DNA from: Aaosphaeria pasadenensis
Lineage: Eukaryota; Ascomycota; Dothideomycetes; Pleosporales
Assembly (NCBI GenBank): GCA_022813625.1
Contig: JAKLMB010000003.1
Coordinates: 496,001 to 560,000, forward strand
Length of the DNA stretch: 64,000 bases
Direction of reading: 5' to 3'
This document shows, piece by piece, positions 46,023-56,682 of this stretch. The notes under the pieces are model-generated. The model was given only the letters and a program-made list of their open reading frames with translations, ran no database searches and had not been told where the DNA came from. Position numbers and translations under genes: made by a program. Position 1 is the first letter of the stretch. Every line of letters starts with the position of its first letter.

Positions 46023-48925
46023 TTACCCATCTAGCCCCGTCCACTCGTCCTCCTTGCGCAGTTTTTCGTGAAGCTTCTCCGGAGTCGTACACGTCTGCCA
46101 GTTATCCGTCCTCAGAACCATAATCTCCCAGTCGTCCTCCTTCATTCGCTCGACTTCTTTGCTATCGAGCCAGAACTTCGCCTGCTTCTTATTCATGCTC
46201 CACTGCCAGACTGTACTCACGGCGCAATTGCGGCGGAATTCATCGACGTCTTCACCTTTCAGACCCTTCTCATCCGGCAAGAGTGCGGCGCGATAATCGA
46301 GGTTACTATCACTACGTGCATGATTGCGACGTAGGGCGGCATGAGCGGAGGATTTGGCAAGCAAGAGTACAAAGGCGGGGGCCTTCGTTTCGCCGCGCCA
46401 GCTCTGTGAGGTAAGGACAGCGCTGTATTGGTTGATATCGTTCGGAGATGGAAGGGAAGCAGGGACAGTCAGGCCAAAGGGCAGCTCCGCTAGCCAGAGG
46501 GTCGCGAGGGTCCTGAATTCAGCCAAGAACGGTGATAGGTCCATGTATTTGGAGGGGAATTTCTTCCCTATCTGTATTTCCTCGTCGTTGTACGTGAACC
46601 TAGGTGAAAATGTCTTCTCTGTCTGTTTGATGGAAAGTGGGTAGCTGCGTGGTGGCCTTGCTGTCGTTCTGACTTGTTGTTCAGAATCGTCGCGAGTATG
46701 TCGGCAAGCCAGTGTGCCGGGTATTTAGTCGACCAGACGGTGTGGAGAATTCGGAAGAGTATAGAGATGTTGAGAGGAGAATAAATTTGCTCAATGTCGT
46801 TGTTATCCGGGCTATGAGTTGCGAGCACAATTTTCATGAACAGCCCATACACCCAATGCTCCCTGTCCGACCGACTGATCAGCTTCGGAAGCTCACGACT
46901 GCGATGGCTGGGCTGAACCGCCCAGTACTTCCACCCAACAAATGGCGTTTCAGGGCTTGCACCCGGTGTGGCCTTGTCCAGGTCTGGTATGAGAACACTT
47001 TCTAGACGCTCTATACGGTTTGCAGTAGCCCTAAACACTCTATCTACGGTAATAATATCGCTTATCAAAGCGCATTCGTTGTCGAAGCGTTCTCGGGTTG
47101 GAAACTTCGTTCCATTTCGCAGATTGTTAGAGCATACAAACGAGGAAAACTTCTCCTTGAGTAATGGCAATGCATGTACATACTTGAACAGACTGCCGCC
47201 GGTGTAGTCACTAGAGACGTCAGCAGGGCTGAACATGATCAATCGGATTGACTTACGGGATATTGCTCAGATGAATACGATCGTATTTTCTCGGGAACGT
47301 TTTGTTGCGTTCTTTCAGAAGCCCGAATCGTATGCCTTCAATGACTTCGGTGATGTCGCCTGAAATTGCTTCAACAACAAGCCGCTCACGGATTTGTGCT
47401 AACCCTTTTGCAACTGAAACAAAGAAATGAGCAACCAAATCGTAGATCTTGCTCGAATTCTTTGGTGCACCCCACATTGTTGTGCCATACAGACCATCTT
47501 CGATCTCTGCGACGTCGTTTCCGGGGTCAAGATCAATGCCGCCCTGGCGAAGGTACTGCAAATCCACCAAGGTAGAGTTGATCTTCCATTGGTCCGCGAC
47601 GTGCTTTTTTAGACCGGACGACCGATACTCTGAATCAAGTATCTCTTGCAAATCAGGTGTCATCATCTCTTTGGGTGGCTTTAGGAAGCCCGAAGCTCGA
47701 TAATCAGTTATATCTGCCTCACAGCCTTTGGGGCTAGGCATCTGGAAATCGGCAACCTGCATTCTAAATCGCTGGGCAAAATCCACTTGAGTTCGAAGGC
47801 GAGTACTTCGGCTTTGTAAGAAATCATGAACCGAATACGCCGCTGGAACATCCGTGCGCCAGGATTCCAACACGGCGATCATCGTTGGGTAGTCTTTGGG
47901 ATCCAGATTGAGCCAAGAAGGGAGGTTGTGTTTACCCTGAAGAGCATCGATAGCAACTTGAATAGTAGCTAGAAGGTGCTCCCAGACATTAGGTGGCATC
48001 AATTGCGCAGCGTATGCGTAGAAGATCGTCGTCAGGTTTCTTGTGGCTGTGAAAGATAGTTCTAGGTCGTCGACTTCCTTGTTCTTCCCACCGGGCTTAA
48101 TCGTAAGGTACTCGAGGGGAATCTCATTGGCCACTTCATCAAGAAGGATGAAGAACAACAAATCCCTTGCAAACACCTCTGGCTTGATATCGTTTATCGT
48201 GAAATGAAATGAATGCTTTCGTTTAGAGGCATTCTCAAGCCAGGGGATGGGAACGAGCGTTTGAAACAGATTCCGCGCATCACCAATGCCACCAAATAAG
48301 TATGCTAGCGTCTCTCCCTTCTCTGCTAGGCCAAGAAGAAGGGGATCGTACAACGCAGTTGCTTGGTCATGGCCCATTGAAAAGAAGATGGGCACATCCC
48401 GGATCAATGGCTTGTAGTGCGGCAAACGCCTTACACTACGTTCTTTGGCAGCCCAGCAATGTTTGAAAGCTACTTCGGATTTCTCTGCTTCGTTCGCGGC
48501 TCTCTCGAGTTCTTGCTGATCATCACCAGCCGGCATAGACTTGATCACGATGCGAGCTTCTTGATGATTCTTGAGGTGTAAGTATGCTTTTGCAAGGCGA
48601 ACCCTTATCTTTTGTTTAGCTGCTTCATCAAGAAGCTGCGGGAGGCGAAGCGCTTTCTGGGCCGACGCCGTTGCGGGTTCATAATGGCCAAGTTCGAAAT
48701 GTGCAGCGGACATGTTCCACCATGGTCGATAATCCTCGGGTGCGAGATCTGCTGCCTTCTGATACTCCTTGATTGCTGAAAAATGGAATTAATTTGCGGA
48801 TTCTTGTTAATCGATCGGGACGATCTGGTATATGCTCTGTAGTCGCGGCTCAAAAACAGCTCATTGCCTCGTTTGCGGGCCTGGTCGCCTGGCGTCTCAT
48901 TGTTCAAACTTGCTGTTCCGTCCAT
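46023..48925 (-). CDS. TPR-DUF4470 protein
   Basis: Fungal protein of unknown biochemical role combining N-terminal tetratricopeptide repeats with the DUF4470 domain. Exons: 48925 to about 48840 (unresolved), 48775-47257, 47210-46674 and 46599-46023; the last three join in phase through 46- and 74-nt introns. The TPR part reads RKRGNELFLSRDY, then IKEYQKAADLAPEDYRPW and SAAHFELGHYEPA. DUF4470 follows with GLAEKGETLAYLFGGIGDAR and FHFTINDIKPEVFARDLL; later RIHLSNIPDYTGGSLF spans a splice junction. About 860 residues. Oddity: the first intron has a clear TTTTTCAG acceptor but no GT donor in the required phase; the TPR helix expects ...DYRA-AIKEY. Either a non-canonical splice or 5' damage. Confidence 0.75.
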
Positions 48926-49797
48926 TGGGGGCTATAAGACTTAATTGGCCTCTATCCGAGAATATCCAAAGTAAAAAGAATTGAAGTACAAGTCTCTCTA
49001 GATGCTGCGTACGAGGTAGAGTGATGTTCGATGGGAATGTTTATCTGGTGGTGGGGCAGTGGCCAAAGTCGTGTTACTGCGGAGTTTGGCGCTAGGGACG
49101 CGAAGTCACATGCTTGTGCAATGTAGAGTAATTTTCAACAACAGGGTGTATCTCTGGGCACAGATACCCGGAGAACGGAGAATGAACGACATGTCAACAT
49201 GTACTTGGGTGCTTGGGTACCAGACTTAACTGAAATACTCAGGGGATTGCCAGAGACCAGGACTCTTCCCAAAATGCAATTTATAAAACAGCACCAGAGT
49301 ATTACCTTCCTTTCAAATGATAACTATCGTATTGACCACTCGACACTTCGTGGTAATTCATTAATCGCCCGCTAGGTCATTTTATTTCACTGGTAGCCTC
49401 AACTTTGAACGCTCTGAATAGCTACGCAGCGCTCTACTGTCGATAAAAAAAAATACACATGTAGAGCTGTAAATAGGTTTTTGTGCATATAAATACGCCA
49501 GATATTAGAGTAACGAAGCTTTTCAATCAATCAATCATTCTCCAATTTACACAGAGAGTACAACACACTGAAGGCGCACATGACATCGGATTGCTATAAG
49601 AATAGAGACAGTCTCCTAATGCATCTTGATCTGTTTGGTTCTATTGGCTGTAGCTTGATTGATTGCACCTGGAGGCAGGCGAAGTCTGATAAAGGTTGCA
49701 CTGACCTTTGGCAATTTCATCGCCTTGCTTTTACTTCAACCACCACACCAACCTCTCTTTTACTGCAATACCAGAATATCATCAATTCTATCTCCCA
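48926..49797. other. Divergent promoter region, AT-rich
   Basis: Upstream regions of the DUF4470 gene and family copy B. Contains an A-run at 49445-49454 and a possible TATA-like GCATATAAATACG at 49484-49496, about 300 bp upstream of copy B's start. A 111-codon frame at 49580 overlaps copy B and is not supported. Confidence 0.4.
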
Positions 49798-50679
49798 ATG
49801 TCTTCCTCTACAATCTCTACGATTCTTGCGAGCGGTGGCGCCTCCCAAAATCCAGAAGCCCCGCCCGATGTTGAAGCGCAGCACCAGAGAGTCCGCCGCG
49901 TTGCTGAGGTCTTAGCACGCCTCTGGCTGTCATACTGCCTCATTTATTACCCCGTAGAGGCAGTAATATCCCGTGATAAGCATAGTTTCTATGAAGGAAG
50001 CTATTTCTACGATCAAGATTTCCCAATGTGGAACATTGTTCGCAAGGCCAGCGGCGCCACACCAACACCCGCGTTCAGATACGACAAAGATCTCATCAAT
50101 GGCGCAGCCCTCTATAACACGTGTATCTCGTCAAATTGGATGCTGTATAGTGTGTTGAAGCAGCAATTGCACAGTGAGATATCGTTCCCCTTTGATAGCA
50201 AATTGCTCAAGACATTATATACTAATCACAGCTGCTGCGCGTTAGGCATTGGCCTGGGTAGCCTCATGTGGAGAACAGCGTATATAAATCCAAAGAGGGT
50301 GTACTTTGACGAAGGGGATCACAACGAACAGACCCCAATACAATTTGCCCACGACTTCCTGGTGGTCAATTTCGAAGAGCCCGACACCCCCCCTCTGGTC
50401 GTAGACTTCTCTAGCCGTCAATTTGGTATACCCAGCTGCGTTTACACACTAGATGAATATTGCAAGCAGTTTGTCGACTTAGAGACAAACAAAATAAGAA
50501 CCCGAACTCTCGATATAGAGCTGGCAGAGTCTCCAGAAGGCATAAAGGATCGACAGATGAGGCAGTACATTCAAGGATTAACGATGGAAGAAATTGAGGA
50601 ATTGGCTGAAGCCATGGAAAATAATGAGGGATTTCAGTTCCCGTGGAAGGTAACATATGGAACGGAATTGGCTCGTTAG
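49798..50679 (+). CDS. Candidate Cys-His-Asp family protein, copy B
   Basis: Intact single-exon paralogue of 293 residues from the ATG at 49798 (CCCAATGTC context; the upstream in-frame extension has no ATG). No signal peptide; a Ser/Gly-rich head then a helical segment (VRRVAEVLARLWLSYCLIYY). Candidate catalytic residues: Cys109 in NGAALYNTCISS, His185 in FAHDFLVVNF and Asp203 in LVVDFSSRQFGIP. INPKRVYF precedes the His strand and YTLDEY follows the Asp strand, both shared with other copies. Spacing His-Asp is 18 here versus 16 elsewhere. The order Cys-His-Asp and the H-x-h-h ... h-D-x-(T/S)-x-x-Q-F-G pattern resembles transglutaminase-like and papain-like folds. Substrate and role unknown. 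Confidence 0.7.
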   Translation: MSSSTISTILASGGASQNPEAPPDVEAQHQRVRRVAEVLARLWLSYCLIYYPVEAVISRDKHSFYEGSYFYDQDFPMWNIVRKASGATPTPAFRYDKDLINGAALYNTCISSNWMLYSVLKQQLHSEISFPFDSKLLKTLYTNHSCCALGIGLGSLMWRTAYINPKRVYFDEGDHNEQTPIQFAHDFLVVNFEEPDTPPLVVDFSSRQFGIPSCVYTLDEYCKQFVDLETNKIRTRTLDIELAESPEGIKDRQMRQYIQGLTMEEIEELAEAMENNEGFQFPWKVTYGTELAR

Positions 50680-51095
50680 TGCTGAGAAAACGGACCTCAC
50701 GAAGTTTTTTTCTCCAACACTTCTACTAGTAGCATAGAGAAGCACTCGGATCCGACAGTCACCATACATAACTTTATCATGCCTTCATCCTATTATTGGA
50801 CGTAGCAGCAATATAATAAGACTATTTTGGAAGGCAATCAGCCTTTCAGTGCGTACAAATAGAGACATGACCTGGGCTGCTGGAACTCTACTTGCGGAAT
50901 TTTGACACTTTGTAGCTTAACATTGCTGTGAACGTGTCCTTCTTCCGCCATTCTACACAATTCTGTGATATGTAGCCTTTACCTCCAGGTCCTATCCACA
51001 TAAATGCTTTGCCTACCTTTGTCATTCTACGTTGTACCGCCTTTACCTGTATAGCCCCTTCGCCTGACGTTACATCTTGTCAACTAGGTCTTTTT
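50680..51095. other. Intergenic, 3' flank of copy B
   Basis: AT-rich 0.4 kb between copy B and the module. It contains repeated words TTTACCTccAGG/TTTACCTGTATAG and CATTCTAC, suggesting further degraded repeat units. Confidence 0.4.
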
Positions 51096-51282
51096 ACCGC
51101 CTATATATATCACTTAATCTTGACTGCCTTGTACCGCTGGTAGGGATTGGCACCCCTACCAGTAGGAAATTGCCGGACAGTTGGCTAACTTGTAACAGGT
51201 CCAACCGATGGGCTCTGCCCAGTTTCTTTTTTGCATTTTTTTTCTTTTTCACCCTTGGGTTCGAATACGGCTGTGAGCTTCT
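51096..51282 (-). other. Hairpin/TATA module, copy 2 (minus orientation)
   Basis: On the minus strand it reads: CTCACAGCCGTATTCGAACCC, an A-rich run, AACTGGGCAGAGCCCA (hairpin 1), GACCTGTTACAAGTTAGC, hairpin 2 (perfect 9-bp stem, 51137-51145 with 51154-51162), GGTACAAGGC, CAAGATTA and TATATATAGGCGGTAAA. The match to the 61.3 kb copy is strong over the whole length. The TATA end points toward the 3' end of copy B. Confidence 0.75.
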
Positions 51283-51650
51283 CTTTTTGTTTTGCTCTTC
51301 TGGTTTCTTCTATACTCTACAGCTTTTCCTTTGCTGTTTGGAGCTATTATATTCTGTGCGGCCTGGTTTTATTGCTTTCTGACTCATTCCATGCTTATAG
51401 CCCTTTCTTTTTGCTGTTTTGACTCAGTGTCTACTGTGGCAGCCCTTTTTCTTTTTAGCAACTCAAATGCAATATTTGATTTCCAGCCTTGACCTTTCCT
51501 CTTCTGATTCATGCTATGCATTGTGGCTTGTTCTTTTGGCTGTCCAGATTCATCCTGGGCTTTGCGACCTTCACCTAGCTAATCAATCAACTTGTCTTCA
51601 ATTTGCTCCTATATCACCCTTTACACCGTGTGGCCTTCACCTAAATATTA
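51283..51650. repeat. Degenerate tandem units next to module copy 2
   Basis: Pyrimidine-rich on the plus strand. Variants of GACTCAGTGTCTACTGTGGC / GATTCATGCTATGCATTGTGGC / ACCGTGTGGC recur at irregular 60-90 bp steps near 51350, 51421, 51507, 51547 and 51620. Probably decayed units of the same array family, in the opposite orientation. Confidence 0.45.
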
Positions 51651-51718
51651 CGTCAACCTAAATTTGCATGCTATCAGCCTACTTGGCCTCGCATCGTGTG
51701 CACGGAGCTTCATATTAC

Positions 51719-51862
51719 TCTCTGCCTCCCTCCGTCTCTCTCTCACTCTCACTCTCCCTCCGTCTCTCTCTCACTCTCACTCTCCCTCCCTCTCTCTCTC
51801 TCTATCTCTCTCTCTCCCCCTCTCTGTATCTCCCTCCCCTCCTCTCTCCGCTCTCTCTTTAC
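51719..51862. repeat. CT-rich tract with internal 28-bp duplication
   Basis: Almost pure pyrimidine on the plus strand. The block CCCTCCGTCTCTCTCTCACT is present twice in succession, followed by (CT)n. It ends about 80 bp before the start of copy C and may act as its promoter tract. Confidence 0.8.
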
Positions 51863-51943
51863 CACTGCTCTCTACTGATCTCTTTATTTGCTTCACTGCA
51901 ACCAACTCATAGCGCCAACAAATACTTCCGCCCTACTGGCGAT

Positions 51944-52825
51944 ATGACTGCCAACGAACATGCTGAGCGGCAACAGGCAAGCCTTTCCGAGCATTGAATC
52001 TGATCCATATTGATGAGGAACTAGGCTGTCTCAATGCTGGAGAAGGATATTGAACAACTCGTGAAGTTTACTGTACCTCTCTGGCACCAGTTCTGTGAAG
52101 CCGTTGATACCATCAAACCGATGAGCACGCCCCGTCTTCTGGCGCCTAAGCCTGAGTGGCCCGATAATCGCCAGCGTATACCGATATTCATGGTAGGAGA
52201 CGAACAGGAGGATATAGAGCCTTCAACAGATGCCGGTGTTCTCTATGGCGCTGCGGTGTATAATACTTGCAGTACTGCGTGCCTCGCACTTTTCCAGCGG
52301 CTGCACAAAGAACTGAACCGCAAGTATCACATTCGAGTTCTACGTCATTAATTCTAACAGTTCATAGAGCATACCTGGTTTAGAGAACTTGAATGGAGGA
52401 GAGCAATTCCTCGGCCGCGACGAATGTACATTATGAAGGAAGAACAACTCGAGGCGACCTGCAGTCATGACTTCCTCGTCATCCATACGAAAGACAGCAA
52501 CAGCTTTGTGCTCGATGTCACATACGCGCAATTCGGATTCGATAGATACCTATATTCTCTGGAAGAATACGTTTCCTCGAATCTCGAACCGGAAACCTGG
52601 GCACAGATCGATCTCTTTCACCAGATGTCATTCGAAGATAAGCGCAGCCGTGTGTTCCGGAATCGAGAAGGAACACTGCTAGAAATCATCATCGACAACC
52701 TAGTCTCATGTATCGCAACAAGCAGTATCGAAGAGATTGAAGGCTGGACAACGGAACAATTCGAGGGCTTCATAAGGATGGCAGGAGTACAGCTCTACCT
52801 CGGCGTAGGGGAAGTACATATGTAG
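51944..52825 (+). pseudogene. Cys-His-Asp family protein, copy C, two in-frame stops
   Basis: Paralogue with all motifs but an interrupted frame. A short first exon (51944-51976, MTANEHAERQQ) joins in phase to 52025 across a 48-nt intron with a GC donor (CAG|GCAAGC) and CTAG acceptor. The frame then runs through GAAVYNTCSTACLALF (candidate Cys) to TAA at 52349-52351 and TAA at 52355-52357. It resumes in the same frame with EHTWFRELEW, PRRMYI, CSHDFLVIHT (His), SFVLDVTYAQFGF (Asp, 16 residues later) and YSLEEY. Two explanations fit: nonsense mutation (both could come from CAA), or a 24- or 33-nt intron from GTTCTA, much shorter than any other intron here. Without the stops the protein would be about 275 residues. 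Confidence 0.6.
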
Positions 52826-53042
52826 ACTATGTGATCCATCCTCACTATCTGCATATGGTCCTTCAATGAACAAGACATGACTTCATTATAGTCGGTAGCT
52901 GGTAATATAATAGATTTGGGAAGTGAAGCCATAATGATGTCAACTCTTCTTTTGCCCTCCTTTGTCTACATTTTATCTATTTGTTGATGTGTACAAAAAC
53001 TTGTCCTGCAACCAGAGGATTTCTCTAGAACTCTTTCGCGCT

Positions 53043-53690
53043 CTAGATTCCGACACTTGCCTTTGCCATTTCGGTGAGGCGCTCTTGAAGCTTTTGGTAA
53101 AGACCATCATAATGCTCTTGTGAAAGCCTTTCCATTTTCGTCTGTAATTTCGAGTCTGCTACTTCTGGAGAATCGTTTATGTTCGTATATTCCTTCACAT
53201 AAATGTCTTTGTCGAGAAGCAACGGTAATCTGAAGCCGAACTGCGGATGTGTCAAGTCCATGATGTACGACTTTCCATTCTTGTCGGTAACCGTGAGTAC
53301 AGAATGCCTGGAAGGATCTTCTTGTCCCATCTCAGTCAGCATGAATCTCGGCCGAGGCTTGTAGAGAACCCATTTCACATCCGCCTTGTACTCTGCATCC
53401 TGGTCAGTAAAGTTCATTGATTATCATGAATCCAAAGCTTATATAGAGGAACCTTTTCCCCTTTCTCGACCTCGTTCCTCCCGACCTCGATCTCCCCAAC
53501 CTCGATCTTTTCAACCTCCTGAAGCCACATAACGTACTCTTCTTTGAGAGTTCTGAGGATTTCATCTGCTAGAGGGCGCAAACGCTCAGCAAGCTTGCTT
53601 TGCTCAGACTGATAGGCTATTGAATCGTAGAAGTTAGCCATATTCGGAGGTAATCATAGCTGTTTGCTTACCATTGCTAATCTGAGACAT
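53043..53690 (-). pseudogene. Cys-His-Asp family fragment, copy D, lacking the Cys segment
   Basis: Exon 1 (53690-53672, MSQISN) joins in phase to 53616 across a 54-nt GTAAGC...ATAG intron, giving AYQSEQSKLAERLRPLADEI and, after a Glu/Val-rich repeat (EVEKIEVGEIEVG), KVPLYKLWI before a stop at 53414-53416. In another frame the core resumes: YKPRPRFML, SRHSVLTVTDKNGKSYIMDL with His and Asp 16 apart, then THPQFGF, to the stop at 53043. The ~60 residues carrying the Cys in other copies are missing. A 53-nt intron starting GTTCCT could join the halves, but it would remove VPLYKLWI, which is conserved at protein level in the 63.1 kb copy. Likely a deletion derivative. Confidence 0.55.
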
Positions 53691-54144
53691 GTTGAATTAG
53701 TTGGTTTGATTTTGCTAGTTTGTTCTAGGGAAAGGAGACTTGTAGAAAGTTTGGAAAGAGAATATACAGTGTTTGAAGTTGGCAAATCAAAGGTGAAGGC
53801 CAGCAACCGACCATTCTTTCTTCTTATAGTTACATTATCTGAGTCAACATGTATTCTGATTCATCCGTTACTCCTACAATAGTGAGATATATATCTTGAA
53901 CTGCCTGTTGAAGATTTTGACTGTTTGGTATCATGACTCTTTCAGTCCTGCCATCTTTCATCTCATCTGATAGTTGACGCACCTTCGCAACTGATATTAG
54001 GGTCGACCGTACAGTCCTGAACAGCACCTTGTGATCTAAATAGCGCACTCTCACTACAACCAAAGCCCAGAAATCGAAGTCCAGCAATTGCAACTCGTGC
54101 CCTATTTTCTTCCTTTCGACCTAACACACCCTGGCCAGCCCGCC
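53691..54144. other. Divergent promoter region of copies D and E
   Basis: 454 bp between the divergent copies D and E. Frames on both strands are short; nothing else recognised. Confidence 0.4.
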
Positions 54145-55158
54145 ATGTCGCCTGTTGTTGGCCGCCGGATTTTCAAACAAATGACTGTTGCTTTAGGTGT
54201 TTGGAACCGCATTGCAAAAATGGGCCATGGCTATCAAGTGTTCGACGTTTCGAAGAACCCCCCAAGCGCCTTCGACTTGGAGCGGATCCTCCCAGAAATC
54301 CATTGTCCACCTCCTATCGAGTGTCTGCTGTCTGTAGCGCCTTCTAACCGCAACTCCCGTTACTACAAGACCAAAGACGCATCAGCGCAGTCGATGCTAC
54401 AGCGGCTTGATATCCCATTCGAATACGTAGACAAGACGAGCCGGCGTGAGCGAGTCGCAAGGAGTCCTGCACATACTACGTACCACGTCAAGGTAGATCA
54501 AAGGATGGCCGAGTTCTACGGCGCAGAGAGATCGATCCCTGGATTCCTGGAGCCACGCCTCCAGCGCGGCGCTCTCATGACCAATAAGTGCGATTTCGCT
54601 GTCTACACTCTCAAGCCGCTGGTATCCCAATTCGTGCGCCGCATCGATCCTGGCGCAACAGTGAAGTGGCTCACCACCATACCCCAGCCACGAGTTGTAT
54701 TCCAGTTTCCCGGCAATCAGGCGGCACTGCACTCAGTGCTCCTCATCACGACAGCGCCCGGAGAAAGATACGTGCTGGACCCCACTGGCGAGCAGTCTGG
54801 AATCCCACAAACACATCTTTTCACTCCCTTCTGGTATTACGAGAGCGAGTACATTGCGGAGAGGGAGTACTGGTGGCCCGATAGCCTTGAGCGCTCACAT
54901 GTCCGTGTCTTATACCCTCCGCTGAAGGAGCAGGCCTTCGAGGCCTACATGGATTTGCCGGGCTTCATCTTCTGGAAGGCGGCTCGCGAGCAGGCTGAGG
55001 AGACGGGGAGTTTGTGGATGGAGGATGGATACCGATTCGACCTGCCGGAGGTGTTAGAGCAGAACCTGAGAAGGAGGCTCGCTGGTGTCGATCTCGAGAG
55101 GCCGTGGGCGCCGTTGTGGTGGGAAAGATTGCGTACATGGTGGGGTGGGAAGTGGTGA
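54145..55158 (+). CDS. Candidate Cys-His-Asp family protein, copy E
   Basis: Intact single-exon paralogue of 337 residues from the ATG at 54145 (CCGCCATGTCG). Higher GC and more regular codon use than its neighbours, suggesting it is under selection. Candidate catalytic residues: Cys149 in LMTNKCDFAVYTL, His196 in AALHSVLLITT and Asp212 in RYVLDPTGEQSGIP (16 apart). IPQPRVVF precedes the His strand and YYESEY follows the Asp strand. The H-x16-D strand pair with D-P-T is the most transglutaminase-like of the set. Around 145 N-terminal residues are specific to this copy. The C-terminus is rich in Trp (RPWAPLWWERLRTWWGGKW). No signal peptide. Confidence 0.72.
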   Translation: MSPVVGRRIFKQMTVALGVWNRIAKMGHGYQVFDVSKNPPSAFDLERILPEIHCPPPIECLLSVAPSNRNSRYYKTKDASAQSMLQRLDIPFEYVDKTSRRERVARSPAHTTYHVKVDQRMAEFYGAERSIPGFLEPRLQRGALMTNKCDFAVYTLKPLVSQFVRRIDPGATVKWLTTIPQPRVVFQFPGNQAALHSVLLITTAPGERYVLDPTGEQSGIPQTHLFTPFWYYESEYIAEREYWWPDSLERSHVRVLYPPLKEQAFEAYMDLPGFIFWKAAREQAEETGSLWMEDGYRFDLPEVLEQNLRRRLAGVDLERPWAPLWWERLRTWWGGKW

Positions 55159-55378
55159 AGTTTGAGAAGGTCAATTGCGAGAGTTTTATCACCTCTGAAG
55201 TAGAAGCCTTAGTTACGAACACAATGCGCCCAACCTGAACCAACCTGCGACTTCTTCCATGGGCTAACTTGCCACAGTAAGGATCAATATAAGGGCATGG
55301 TCAAGTTTCTCGGCAAGATTTGAAAGCCAAAGTGGTCTCTGTTCCAGTATATAGAATAATACTCTAGACACCTTCGAC

Positions 55379-56340
55379 ACTGTTAGCCCTATTTCGTGAA
55401 CACGGCGTGCCCAGTCTACACAAATTTGCATCCTCATTCAAGATTGAACCTATCACAAAGGAAGTCAACATCAGAGCCTTCTCAGATTTCTCGTTAAGGT
55501 TCGACACCCCTTGTAGCTCCAGCAAACAAAATGATGGATCAGGCGCCAAAATTGTTGACCCTGTTTCGTGATTTCAATGTGCCTAAAGTGTACAGACCTA
55601 TACCGAACCTCTAATCTGTCAGCCTTGTGTCGTGAACAAACTGCGCCCTATCTGTTCGCAACCTACGTCTTTATCTCAGAAGAAACCTACCACAGTGAAA
55701 GACATGATCAGGGCTTTCTCGGGTCATCCAGCAAGGGCGGAAACAATGATCAACTCCAGTACATAGGATAGCAGACTAGACTTACAAGCTGTTGATACGA
55801 CAAGGTTCCCACAATGTACAAGCCTTCATTACTATCTCCGGCTCAGCCTACGTTTTTCCAAGTACAGTATCAAGGGCTTAAGGCATTCTCAGTTCCAGTA
55901 TACGAAATGACACCCTGGACATCCAAGCTGTCAACCCATGTCATGATCACAGAGTGCCCAGGCAATACAAACCTACATCTTCATCCTGACCTCAACTTGA
56001 TACAGCGGGAGTGAACATCAGTGTACTCCAAGTCACTTATCAAGAGCTAGGAACAATCCTAGATCCATTCTGCAAGTTGCATACTAGACATCCTGGCTGT
56101 CAGCCCTGTGTCATAATCACAACGTGTTCAAGCAACGCAAACTTGTATCGCAATCTTGAGCGTATCCTACCACAACGTCAATCAGCTGTAAGTATCCAAG
56201 TAAGTTGCACTGCTGAGGGCCGAGAGCACTCCTAGCTTCAGATTGCAAGATAAGATCCTGGGCACCCAGTCTGATACCGCTGTTTTGTGATCACAACGTG
56301 TTGAGGCCGCAAGCAACCAAATACTCATACGGCGACCAAG
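55379..56340. repeat. Diverged tandem array, ~172-bp units
   Basis: Units carry variants of CTGTCAGCCCTGTGTCGTGAT followed by CACAACGTGTTCA. Anchors near 55379, 55551, 55617, 55788, 55926, 56098 and 56270 give spacings that are often 171-173 bp. Conserved second-half words include AAACCTACATC and CTACCACA. Shares the GAACAC-GCGTGCC / GATCACAACGTGTT motif with the 44 and 61 kb arrays. No coding capacity. Confidence 0.65.
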
Positions 56341-56508
56341 GCATCACAGGGTAACTCAGAGGTCAACATGTAGGGGTATATTTCGTCAATTTCAAAGGTT
56401 CTGGATGATTCTATTCTACCTGCAGGGCGCACAGTGAAAGTCAGTTTCTGCTGTTTAATCCAGAAGCAAAGGGAAGGTAAAAAGAAAGAGCAAAAAAAAA
56501 GAAAAGAC

Positions 56509-56682
56509 GCGCGCCCCAAGCCGCAATCGAACACGGGGGGTTAAAAAAATTCAAAAAAGAAACTGGGCAAAGCCCGACGGGAACCTGCTTCATACGTTAG
56601 CTAACTGTTCTAACGGTCCTGCTGTAGGGTGCCAATCCTACAACAGGACAAAGGTAGATCAAGATTAAATGGTATATGTACC
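56509..56682 (+). other. Hairpin/TATA module, copy 3
   Basis: Reads CCGCAATCGAACAC, A-rich run, AACTGGGCAAAGCCC (hairpin 1), ACCTGCTTCATACGTTAGCTAACTG, hairpin 2 (TGTAGG 56623-56628 pairing with CCTACA 56637-56642, loop GTGCCAAT, outer CTG/CAG), GGACAAAGG, CAAGATTA and TATATGTA. Hairpin 2 has T-A pairs where copies 2 and 4 have G-C. Confidence 0.7.

Noticed and set aside
51592..51997. Ser/Leu-rich frames through the CT tract
   Set aside because: Low-complexity translation of a (CT)n region; no gene.
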